Shown: positions 1-7,011 of the stretch, one piece after another
How positions within the stretch are numbered: the stretch's first letter is position 1
Layout of the letters: each line of letters begins with the position of its first letter
NCBI GenBank assembly: GCA_025201705.1
Contig: MU617436.1
Location: forward strand, 2,563-13,264
Reading direction: 5' to 3'
Length of the DNA: 10,702 nt
Source of the DNA: Dissophora ornata
Lineage: Eukaryota; Mortierellomycota; Mortierellomycetes; Mortierellales; Mortierellaceae
The notes under the pieces: model-generated
What the model was told of the DNA's origin: nothing
Seen by the model: only the letters and a program-made list of their open reading frames with translations
Databases searched by the model: none
Position numbers and translations under genes: made by a program

Positions 1-491
1 AAGCCGATGATAAATCCCGCGTTGGTGTATAAATATCTCCCAGGTTTTTGCAGGCTGCAGCCGCAGCAGAGTAGTTTTTTTTGTTTGTTGTTTTTTTTTT
101 GTTTTTTGAGAAGTGTTTATATACGGGAATATGAAACAGACACAAGTCAAAAATGAATCTACAAAGAAATAAGGGAAGAAGAAAGAAGAAAAAGAAAAAA
201 AAGAAAAAACACGAGGCGATGATGACCAATGATTGGAAAGAAAGAAAGAAAAAAAATAGGGGGAGAGGGAGAGAGGGGCAAGAACAGGTACTTCAGCAGC
301 TAAAAGAAACAAAAGGGAAAAAAAAAGAAGTCGTGGTATGATGGTAAAAGGTTGGTTGGTTTGTTGGTTGGGTTGATCGGTTGAGAGAGAGAGAGAGAGT
401 AAAGATGAAAATAGTAGCAATCAAAACTCCTGCGAGCCTTTGGGTCTTCCAAGTGCGCCCATTCTTCCCGTGTTACACTCTATTATTTTGT
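1..491. other. Non-coding left flank, polypurine on + strand
   Basis: No convincing gene lies here. The stretch from about 153 to 330 is almost all A and G on the + strand, with a (GGTT)-like run near 350-380 and a (GA)n run at 383-399. The small open frame in it codes only for Lys/Arg/Glu-rich low complexity. It is downstream of the minus-strand gene that ends at 492, so it should include that gene's 3' UTR, although I see no exact AATAAA on the minus strand there. A TATAAATA-like string is at 28-35. Because promoters elsewhere in this window are pyrimidine-rich on the sense strand, this may also be the promoter of a minus-strand gene beyond the left edge (inference). Confidence 0.5.
383..399. 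repeat. (GA)n microsatellite
   Basis: About eight uninterrupted GA dinucleotides, directly after a GGTT-rich stretch (about 350-382). It is a simple-sequence repeat in non-coding DNA. Confidence 0.8.
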
Positions 492-3375
492 TCATGTCCA
501 GATCTCCTCTGGTGTGGCAGCGACCATGGTTGCAGAAGAGTCTGACGAAATGGGTCTTCTCTTCTTGGCGAGGCTGCTGTGGCGACTAGGACGGGGCAAC
601 AAGTCGTTGGGGTGCATAAAGATACATCTGTCACCAAAGCTGCAGTTCTCGGGATCACTGGAAGTAAGAGATTGTAGAAGGACGGGACTGTGAGTTTTTG
701 TTTTCCGTTGACGGCCCATTTTCGTAACACGTTTTTCTTATCGAATTAAAAGTAATAATAGAAAAAAGAAAAGAAAAAGACGGCTTTACCGGCAAGGGAG
801 CGAGGGGTGGGTGAACTTGCAGCTCTTGTTAGTGCACTTGGGCCAGAAACGGCACCTCGACTTCATCTTGCCTTGTTGATCCTGCGAGGAGGGAGCGTCT
901 ATTTTGTTGTATCAATGAAAACGCATCTGTTAAAGAGACGTGCTCCTTCGATCTATTATTCTCATTGTTTCCCATGTGGCCCCCGATTTCCTCCATACCT
1001 CTTGTAGCTGGGGCGCGTGGGGCAGGTGCTGGCGAAGGAGACGAGACCCAAGATGGCTTGAACTCGGGCGCTGCGGCGTTAAGTTCCGAATGCTCTAATA
1101 AGCCGAAAACAAGTAATGGTGTGAGTTTGCCTTTCACTATCCTTCCCTTCCCCAATTGCCTTTGTAAGAGAAGGGGTTGGGGGTCACTTACGGGCTACTC
1201 GCGAGACCTCGCGAAGGGTCTGGACCTTGTCGTCGTTATGGTTGCTGGTCTCCCAGGGGTCAGCAGCCTTGCGCGATAGGTTCAATGAGTCTGTGACCTT
1301 GCTGAGGTTCTCCTGCGCCTCTACGGTGTCTGCTTCAACCTCTTCGATCAGAGTATCCCTGGAAAGGTTCATTTCATCTCCAACAAGGGTTGTGGGCGTC
1401 TCGGCCTCTGTCTCGGCCTCGGACTGTTCCTCGCTGGTAGTCTCTTCATGCTCCTGTTCATGAGTCATGACCTCCCTCTCAAAGACCATCTCGAAAACCT
1501 CTTCATGATCATGCTCATCCTTATGTCTTTGCTCATCCACAAGAACAACATCAACCTCCTTCCATTCCTCCTCCTTCCATTCCTCCTCCTTCTCCTCTTG
1601 TGTAGCCTGTTCCTGAACCTTCTCTTCCTCCTCCTTCTCAGTCTCGACAGCGATCACCTCCACAACCGGCTCTTCGAAAGCAGTAGCTTCGGGAACAGTA
1701 ACAGTATCCTCGACAATAGCGTCCTCAATAATAACCTCATTGGAAGTTTCCTCAAGGACAGCCACCTCAATAACCTTTGTCACTGCCTCTGCCATGACTT
1801 CTGCTGATACGTTTGCTGGTGTCTCGGTAACGATATCCCTTTCCAAGATCTCCACGACAGGTTCCTCCTCAATGGCATCATTTACAACAGTTTCTTCAAC
1901 GGCTTCCACAATAACAACATCGTCCACAACAGTAGCCCCGAGTCCCAGTTCTGGCAGTTGTTCAGCGATGATGTTCTCGGTCGACTAGAATAGGGAACAT
2001 CCGGGCGAAAGATTACACAAAACGAAACGGTTTTGGAGAATACAAACAAAAAAAAAATAACATTAGCAAATAGTGAGAGGGAGAAAGTCGAAACACATAC
2101 TCATGGATTGGTATGCATTGTTTCAATTGTTGTTCCCCCCCAAACTCCTTCTGTGCGCCTCTCGTTAGAGCATTGGGACGGGACACGGGAAGAGAAAGAG
2201 GGGGATGGAAAACAGGAGTGAGGGAAGGGGGAGCTTGCGGCTTTACTGGACCGAGCACAAAAACACGCAGCACCACAACAAACAAAAAAAAAACACTGAA
2301 ACCAAACCCAGCGACACGGAAAGGGAAAGGGCAATGCAGAATGCGGGGATCCAGGAAAGCAAGTAAAGATGGAGGGGGGACCGGCATACGGTGCCAAAAG
2401 AAAAAAAATCGGACGGCAGTTGGGAGATAGAGAAGGGGGACGGGAGCGAGTGGAGCTAGCCATTGCCAGCTCCAAACCCAGTACGAATTGCAAAACGGCG
2501 AGAGGCAAGAAAGACTGAAGGGAGGATCATTCCCACGCAGGGATGATAAGAGCGGAACCATGGACATGCACTCTTACCTCTTTTTCCAGGGTATCCGTAA
2601 TTGTTCTTTCCTCAATCAAGTCCGTTGCTGCTACGAAAAGAAACGAACCAGAAAGAGAAAAACCCTCGTTGTTAATCCCGGAGAGTGAAACAAAGCGTGC
2701 TCCTCCTCTTCCTTCCTAGCAAGCTCCATCGTCTTTTGTGGCTCGGAGCACTCGATATGGCCGCAGGTTCTGTTGTTTATTGAGAGCAACAACAGAGAGA
2801 AGGGGTGAAGGGTTTTGTTGCCCCGTTCGCTCGTTGTCGTGTGTGTGACAGAGAACAACAACAACAATCGATTCCAGGACTGATCAACAACACGACAACA
2901 ACCCGATTGATCCGATTCGCCATGGCAGCAATCGAGTTACTACCTCATCTGGTTTTAACTCTTCCGTCTTTGCAAACTCTCGGGATTCCGACTGTTCCTG
3001 AGGAGGTTTTTTTCATTTTTTTTTGGAGATGTGTGTGCGCTCGTAAGTGTGCCTTTTCTGCTTACCAGGTTCGTCTTTAACAGCAGTGGTGGTAGTCGTA
3101 CTTTTGGGGGTCGCCGTTGTTGTCGTGGTAGTCGTGGTAGTCGTTTCCTCAACCTTGGTTTCATTTCCGGTGTTGTCAATGGGTCCGTTTGCAGTTGCTT
3201 CCTTAGTAGTCGTGGTGGTTGTCGTAATGGTCTTTTTCGTCTTGGAGGTCTTCTTTGGCTTGGTCTCTGATGAAGACGACGACGAGGTCCAGAGCCAGTA
3301 GGCGATCACACCACCCAAAAGGGCGATGGCTCCTACCCTAAGAGCGTAGTTTGCGGACTGGGGGTTGCTTGACAT
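492..3375 (-). CDS. Membrane-anchored PAM2 and Nab2-type CCCH zinc-finger protein (six-exon model, 508 aa)
   Basis: Coding exons on the minus strand: 3375-3066, 2630-2578, 1984-1192, 1094-999, 898-790 and 657-492. All junctions are GT...AG, phases agree, and the total is 1527 nt. Residues 11-29 (from ALRVGAIALLGG) form one hydrophobic segment followed by KPKK, like a signal anchor. Residues 30-103 are Ser/Thr/Lys-rich. Residues 105-385 are very acidic, with two EEEWK units. Residues 388-399, SELNAAAPEFKP, fit the PAM2 motif that binds the MLLE domain of poly(A)-binding protein. Finger 1 is C433-x5-C439-x4-C444-x3-H448 and finger 2 is C453-x5-C459-x5-C465-x3-H469, the spacing of Nab2/ZC3H14 polyadenosine-binding fingers. 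Exons 3-6 are well supported. Exons 1-2 could belong to a separate gene: the introns joining them are long (435 and 593 nt) and the second is CT-rich like a promoter. An RNA-tethering role is inferred. Confidence 0.62.
790..898 (-). other. Exon 5 of the zinc-finger gene: Nab2-type finger 1
   Basis: This 109-nt exon is not seen as an open frame by itself because the stop-bounded frame is short. Read on the minus strand it gives RCRFWPKCTNKSCKFTHP, a full C-x5-C-x4-C-x3-H finger. It ends right after the first Cys of finger 2 at a GTAAAG donor (789). The intron at 658-789 ends TTCCAG and resumes with DPENCSFGDRCIFMHP. That two half-fingers become one regular finger on splicing is strong evidence for this intron. 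Confidence 0.85.
999..1094 (-). other. Exon 4 of the zinc-finger gene: PAM2 motif exon
   Basis: The acceptor TTATTAG lies at its 5' side and the GTATGG donor begins at 998. The exon is 96 nt and both boundaries are in phase 1, so it is symmetric. It carries the PAM2 motif SELNAAAPEFKP, followed by a Pro/Ala/Ser-rich spacer. The key PAM2 positions (Leu, Asn, Ala, Phe, Pro) are all present. Confidence 0.8.
1192..1984 (-). other. Exon 3 of the zinc-finger gene: acidic Glu/Val-rich region
   Basis: This is a 793-nt open stretch, entered at a TTCTAG acceptor (phase 0) and left at a GTAAGT donor (1191). It codes for about 264 residues rich in Glu, Val, Thr and Ile, with many EE pairs and VVE/VIE units. 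The in-frame stop immediately 5' of the exon coincides with the acceptor TAG, and there is no in-frame ATG near the start, so an upstream coding exon is needed. Low complexity makes the function of this part unclear; a flexible acidic linker is likely. Confidence 0.8.
1558..1587 (-). repeat. 15-bp tandem duplication in the acidic exon
   Basis: Two exact copies of ccttccattcctcct (+ strand) in tandem, coding on the minus strand for two successive EEEWK units. It shows in-frame expansion of the acidic region by slippage. Confidence 0.85.
1985..2577 (-). other. 593-nt CT-rich intron or internal promoter
   Basis: It is flanked by a GTAAGA donor after the frame ...DTLEKE and by the TTCTAG acceptor of the acidic exon, and phase 0 matches on both sides, which supports an intron. 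It is several times longer than most introns here, and its sense (minus) strand is strongly pyrimidine-rich from about 2570 to 2130, as are the promoters of the other genes. A short alternative first exon may end at a GTATGT donor near 2100 (start codon at 2106-2104). From that ATG, splicing to the CTGCCAG acceptor at about 1943 would give a protein starting M-K-L-G-L in the acidic frame, without the membrane anchor. Confidence 0.45.
2578..2630 (-). other. Exon 2 of the zinc-finger gene (short acidic exon)
   Basis: A long pyrimidine tract ending TTTCGTAG precedes this 53-nt exon; an alternative acceptor three bases later is TAGCAG. It codes ATDLIEERTITDTLEKE and exits in phase 0 at GTAAGA. 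It needs one base from the preceding exon, and exon 1 supplies exactly one (G), making an Ala codon. Only this frame is open through the exon. Confidence 0.6.
2944..2997 (-). other. Possible cassette (poison) exon inside intron 1 of the zinc-finger gene
   Basis: This 54-nt stretch has a good acceptor (CCTCCTCAG) on its 5' side and a GTAGTA donor-like site on its 3' side. Spliced after exon 1 (68-nt intron, 2998-3065) it is read in phase 1 and meets TGA at 2945, giving a 120-aa membrane protein ending ...CKDGRVKTR. In phase 0 it reads EQSESREFAKTEELKPDE, which looks like the acidic gene but cannot be reached from exon 1 with canonical splice sites. It may be a regulated poison exon, the true end of a separate small gene, or a decayed exon. 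Confidence 0.4.
3066..3375 (-). other. Exon 1 of the zinc-finger gene: start codon, membrane anchor and Thr-rich stalk
   Basis: The start ATG is at 3375-3373 in the context AAACATGTC, downstream of a pyrimidine-rich promoter. Residues 11-29 form a single hydrophobic helix. It has only nine residues before it and Lys-rich sequence after it, as in signal-anchored proteins of the ER or the mitochondrial outer membrane. Two runs of seven to ten Thr follow, encoded by mixed ACN codons, so they are not a simple trinucleotide expansion. The exon ends CCT G at a GTAAGC donor (3065). If the two-gene reading is right, this is the main exon of a small (about 120 aa) membrane protein of unknown function. 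Confidence 0.7.
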
Positions 3376-3720
3376 GTTTTTTTTTGCCTCCCGATGGCTA
3401 CGATGCTTTTCGCAAGGTGGTAGCTGTGCTTTTTCGTCGAGAGTGGTTTTTGTTGAAGTGTGGGGTAAAAAGGGCCTTTTCTTTCTATTTTCCTTGTATG
3501 TCGTAGGGGGGGGAGATTGATCGCGATATTTAGGGCAATTGGAGAAAAAGAAAGAACAAAAAGAGAAAAGAGGGGGGGCGAAAAAAGAAAGAAAAGAAAA
3601 AAGAGAGGAAAAGGAAGAACCACACTGAGCAAAAGAGGGTTGGGCAGAGGGGCGGAGTGGCGGGGGAGGGGTACGGAAAGAAGAGCACGGGAATTTCCAC
3701 AAAAGACCGATATGGTTTTC
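3376..3720 (-). promoter_or_regulatory. Pyrimidine-rich promoter/5' UTR of the membrane-anchor gene
   Basis: On the minus strand the DNA between about 3660 and 3540 is almost pure C/T, followed by a TAAATATC string near 3530 and then the start codon at 3375. This matches the CT-rich stretches before the two plus-strand genes. Confidence 0.5.
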
Positions 3721-3959
3721 TCTCTCTCTCCTACAACAAGGCCAGCCCAGCGGACGGAGACACATGTGGGTCCAGCCAATTCAAGCAGCCATGTGACAGG
3801 GATCCAGTACGGGGTCACAGCCAACACGGCCAAGGAGGTACCAGAGCTAGCATCTGTTTCACGGGTATGGAGACCCACCTTCTCGATCATCAGCATTGCA
3901 GCAGCCGCCCTGTTCTGGGATGATCTTGATTCGCAGAGTAAATCATGTCCAGGTGAACG

Positions 3960-3977
3960 ATCCCGAACAACCGGGAT
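3960..3977. promoter_or_regulatory. Inverted repeat ATCCCG-N6-CGGGAT
   Basis: Six-base arms are separated by six bases, giving a CCG-N6-CGG core. Everted CCG...CGG pairs of this kind are bound by some fungal Zn2Cys6 regulators. The match is by pattern only. Confidence 0.3.
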
Positions 3978-3999
3978 GAACAAAAACAACCACAGCGTT

Positions 4000-4013
4000 G
4001 ATCCAATTGGATC
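4000..4013. promoter_or_regulatory. 14-bp perfect palindrome with overlapping CCAAT/ATTGG
   Basis: GATCCAATTGGATC reads the same on both strands and places CCAAT on each strand, in a region shared by two divergent promoters. Binding by the CCAAT (Hap/NF-Y) complex is possible but inferred. Confidence 0.3.
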
Positions 4014-4782
4014 GCCAAATATTGCTTTCTATCGCTCACAAAGGATCTCTCCCTTCCAAGCCTGCTCTGTGACACAGGTGGACCCAACGCGTCGCGTTCT
4101 ACACTCACCAGGCACAGGACAAACGCTCTCTTCTCCTCCTTCTCTGTTTCTCTGTGAAGCAGGGGGTAAAGGGATGCCACACAGGCTTTACTTTGTTTAA
4201 TTCTGCTCGCGTGTATACGCCGTCGATCCTCTGGACACCCGAGCATCAGATGTATCTTTTTTTGTTCCCTATCTTTGAAAGGGGCTGTTCAGTCGTTCTC
4301 ATCTCCGTGAATTGCCCTCCGCAGGCCTCGGAAAGGGGTTCTCCCGCATAGCAGCAGCACATTCACGCATTCTAGCTAGGGGTCTTTGTACTATGCTGAT
4401 GGCATTTCCCTCCACACAGAACCCTACCCCCCCTTGCACCTGCACTCTACTCTTCAGCTCTCCTTTTGTCTGGGCCAAAACTTGAGGGGGATCAAATTGG
4501 CGGAGGATCGAGCGCGGGATGCGCTCATGAATGTCACAATTCAGTCAAACGATGTGGGTTAAATGTGATATGCGTCGCAACAACATGGCATGCATTAAAC
4601 ATACGGATATTAGCCGATCGATCAGAACGGCCACGCCTGACTGCGTGTTATGTGTAAGCCATCTGAGTGCAAGTGACCCCCTGTTGTTGTCAATGCATTC
4701 AACACATGTACACAACACCACGGGGAGCGCTTCCTTATTTGGGTACTTTGTGCGACCCCACGCCACTCTTTACACTGTTCCT

Positions 4783-5034
4783 TTTTTTCTTTTTTTTTCT
4801 TGTTATCCACCATCGTTATCATGGGCCCTCCTCGCCATCACCTGCCCTCCCACGCTGGGCTTTTCTCTCTCTCTCGCCCTTCTTCGTTTTCTCCGCCGCT
4901 TCTTCTTCTTCTTCTTTCCTCCCTCCTTCCCGTTCCCTCATCCCTTCCCTTTTCGTCTTCCCTCCCCCCTCTACCTGGCTCGAACCCAAGGCTCTTCTTC
5001 ATCCGACACTGCAGCTTATCAGCGAACTATCAAA
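4783..5034 (+). promoter_or_regulatory. CT-rich promoter/5' UTR of the F-box-like gene, with an upstream ATG
   Basis: Poly(T) at about 4783-4800 is followed by nearly 150 bases of C/T, including a (CTT)n run at 4899-4916. An ATG at 4821 in a good context (ATCATGG) opens a 124-codon frame that overlaps the main start in another frame and ends at 5195. No ATG is seen between that point and 5035, so the transcription start is probably inside the CT tract, downstream of 4821; otherwise this overlapping upstream frame would reduce translation. Confidence 0.5.
4899..4916 (+). repeat. (CTT)n microsatellite
   Basis: About six CTT units within the CT-rich leader of the F-box-like gene. Confidence 0.8.
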
Positions 5035-6387
5035 ATGGCGCGCCATCTTCTTTTCCACTCCACAAACACCGCTTCCACCACCACCAGGGCCAGGACTTCT
5101 TCAGGAACGGCCGCGGCGTCTATTCCCAGGAACCTCGGGGACCCACCCATTCTCCCACCAGAAATCTGGTCCTGGATTATCCAATACATCTTTGACTTTG
5201 GGTGTGCGTCCGACCTCTTTAGCCTCTACAACACCTCGACTCTCTTACGAACCCTGACAGCGCCGTCCTTGATCCAGTTCATCGCCTCCAAGTCTGTCCG
5301 TCTATTCTTTTACCAGGAATACGTCTGTCGAACGGGTGTCACCTTTATCTTTGACCACTTTGACATGACCCGGGACAGGGCTGTATTCAAGCCACAACAG
5401 TCAATTTCCGTTGGGGATAATTGCCCAAGTAATGCAATTTCGTTCCGAAATGGGATTACGATACAACGGCCACAACTAGTGGAAATCTCGATGAAGTCGA
5501 GGGGCTCGCGGTTCTGGGGATGTCGGGTCCAATGCTCCGAGGAGGGAATTTTTTCGGTACGGAAGGATGGTCAGAGACCAGGAAGCTGGGCAGCGAGGAC
5601 AGGGAATGATGGACACACAGGAAATATCCACCTGTCGGGTAAGGCAACGACCGCGGCGAGAGGCAAGCATTTGGGACCCTTTGCGCATCGTCCAGAGAAT
5701 GGATTTGGATCGCTTGAATTCTTGGACAGGGTGTGTCCCTTGAATATCAAGAGGACTGGCTCGAGGCAGTTGAGTGGAGCGCAGCATTCGTTCGGTCACA
5801 ATTACCCGTGGACACTGCATTACGCCATAAATAGCAGAAAGCCTTGCGGGAACAGTTACTCTGTCATGTCTAATGATAGAACTGGAAACACCACCACCAC
5901 CAATGGCACTATGGAGGCTGACATTGATCAACATACACCTGCAGGGATCAATATGGCGAATAGCACCGCCTTTCCCAACAGCGACCCTGCAGCAATTCTC
6001 ACGGGTGACAATGGTAACAGTCATGCAGGGTCCAGGACGGATAGCCAGAATCGACGCTCTCGATACATGCAGCCACTGGTATTCGAGTGCAGCATCAACT
6101 TTTTGGACCCGAGACGGGCGAGTCGTAGCCTCATCCGGCGGTGGCTCGAGGGCAAGATGAGCCAGCTGTTGCAGATTGTGCGGGTCCGACAGACAACGGC
6201 GATTCTGGCCAAGAAAGCGCCGTCGTCCCCCCCTCATAGGGCAAGAGGCAGTGGTGATGGCGGTTGTATCCTGCGATCGAGGGCAAGTGGGAGGACAGGA
6301 GGTGCAAGGACAGGCGCGGTACCGCGCGGCGGTCAGATTGGTGGTGTTCATGACTCTGGCGGTGCCCTGGTGAGCGTGAGCGCCTGA
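5035..6387 (+). CDS. F-box-like protein, 450 aa
   Basis: The frame is open without introns from an ATG in good context (CAAAATGG) to TGA. It remains open upstream, but that part is only CT-rich leader sequence, so the 5035 start is chosen. Residues 38-85 (PILPPEIWSWIIQYIF...) look like an F-box: a Leu-Pro-Pro-Glu-Ile/Trp start, an Ile-rich helix, then a 'DLFSLYNTSTLLRTLTAPSL' helix pair. F-box proteins bind Skp1 and recruit substrates to SCF ubiquitin ligases; this role is inferred. The middle (about 170-345) is Gly/Asn/Thr/Ser-rich and probably disordered. Residues 349-385 (VFECSINFLDPRRASRSLIRRWLEG...) look folded and may be a conserved C-terminal block. No leucine-rich repeats or WD40 repeats are seen, so the substrate is unknown. 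The last 50 residues are Gly/Arg-rich. Confidence 0.75.
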   Translation: MARHLLFHSTNTASTTTRARTSSGTAAASIPRNLGDPPILPPEIWSWIIQYIFDFGCASDLFSLYNTSTLLRTLTAPSLIQFIASKSVRLFFYQEYVCRTGVTFIFDHFDMTRDRAVFKPQQSISVGDNCPSNAISFRNGITIQRPQLVEISMKSRGSRFWGCRVQCSEEGIFSVRKDGQRPGSWAARTGNDGHTGNIHLSGKATTAARGKHLGPFAHRPENGFGSLEFLDRVCPLNIKRTGSRQLSGAQHSFGHNYPWTLHYAINSRKPCGNSYSVMSNDRTGNTTTTNGTMEADIDQHTPAGINMANSTAFPNSDPAAILTGDNGNSHAGSRTDSQNRRSRYMQPLVFECSINFLDPRRASRSLIRRWLEGKMSQLLQIVRVRQTTAILAKKAPSSPPHRARGSGDGGCILRSRASGRTGGARTGAVPRGGQIGGVHDSGGALVSVSA

Positions 6388-6402
6388 AATACACGCACCT
6401 AA

Positions 6403-6415
6403 AATAAAAAATAAA
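6403..6415 (+). terminator. Polyadenylation signals of the F-box-like gene
   Basis: Two AATAAA hexamers (6403-6408 and 6410-6415) start 16 bases after the stop codon. This is very close, implying a short 3' UTR. Confidence 0.6.
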
Positions 6416-6420
6416 GCATT

Positions 6421-6920
6421 TTTGAAACAGGAGTGGTGTGTCTCCTATTATTCGAGGATGGAGCCGTATGTGAGTCTCTCTGACTGCAACAACGAACGCC
6501 ATGCAGTTGTGGAAGACAGTGCTCAGAGCTGCATGTAGAACGGTGTGCATCCTGCAGGAGGGCGGGACGTGTGTTCTTGTTGGACATGCTTATGATGCTT
6601 ATGCGCTAGACTCTTTAGCATCCTTCGTCGTTCACTAGTGTTGATGCCCCCCACCCCACCCCCTCTTGCCCGTCGTCTCGATTGCAGCCTCCCCTTTTGC
6701 TGCCACGACTTGTCCTGTTTGTAAAGCTCGTGATAGTGCAGCGTCAACAATCACAAGAAAACAAACAACAGCTGCAGGCGACAACAGTAACAGCGGCAAC
6801 AACAGAAGAGCCGCTGGCTGGCTCTTTGGGCCTTTCAGAACGGGAATGTGCGCTTTGTTGTTCATATGCGAGTGTTCCACGGTGACGTTGGTCCGCCGCA
6901 CCATCTCCATATCTCTTTCT
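6421..6920. other. Intergenic region between F-box-like and TACC genes
   Basis: No gene is supported. The stretch 6735-6812 is rich in CAA/CAG/AAC trinucleotides on the + strand, and short frames there code only for Gln/Thr-rich low complexity. The end of this region grades into the TACC promoter. Confidence 0.5.
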
Positions 6921-7011
6921 CTCTGACTCTGTCCCTTCGCCTTGCTGATCTTCACTCCCCCCCACCCTCTCCACTCTCTCATTCCCTCGCATCCCTTCAT
7001 CAATATTCGTA
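6900..7011 (+). promoter_or_regulatory. CT-rich promoter/5' UTR of the TACC gene
   Basis: A pyrimidine-rich run with CTCTTTCTCTC, CCCCCCC and CCACTCTCTC leads into the start codon at 7012, with a short AT-rich string (CAATATTCGTA) immediately before it. No ATG lies between about 6910 and 7012. Confidence 0.5.

Larger units (their letters stand above)
3721..4780. other. Divergent intergenic region
   Basis: The flanking genes point away from each other. The open frames here have no recognisable domain and unconvincing composition. Visible structure is limited to two palindromes, at 3960-3977 and 4000-4013. I see no tRNA or repeat element. Confidence 0.5.

Noticed and set aside
829..1155. 108-codon minus-strand open frame taken as an independent gene
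   Set aside because: It spans exon 4, intron and part of exon 5 of the zinc-finger gene. Phase analysis shows that only 999-1094 of it is used in this frame.
2013..2567. 184-codon minus-strand open frame rich in Phe, Pro and Leu
   Set aside because: The composition follows from the pyrimidine-rich strand; it fits an intron or promoter better than a coding region.
4087..4092. ACGCGT, the MluI cell-cycle box sequence
   Set aside because: A single six-base match is expected by chance about once per 4 kb, and neither neighbour is a clear cell-cycle target.
3517..4200. 227-codon open frame on the + strand in the divergent intergenic region
   Set aside because: Its first third is the purine-rich complement of the minus-strand promoter, and the rest has no recognisable domain or clear coding bias.
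4531..5034. N-terminal extension of the F-box-like frame by 168 codons
   Set aside because: The frame is open, but the DNA is the CT-rich leader and upstream intergenic sequence; the ATG at 5035 has the better context and is followed directly by plausible protein.
5476..6351. 291-codon open frame on the minus strand
   Set aside because: It lies wholly inside the F-box-like gene on the opposite strand and its Cys/Arg-rich composition is that of a shadow frame.
6635..7003. 122-codon minus-strand open frame with a Leu-rich hydrophobic stretch
   Set aside because: The apparent membrane segment is the reverse of CAA/CAG-rich and GC-rich low complexity, and the frame overlaps the TACC promoter.
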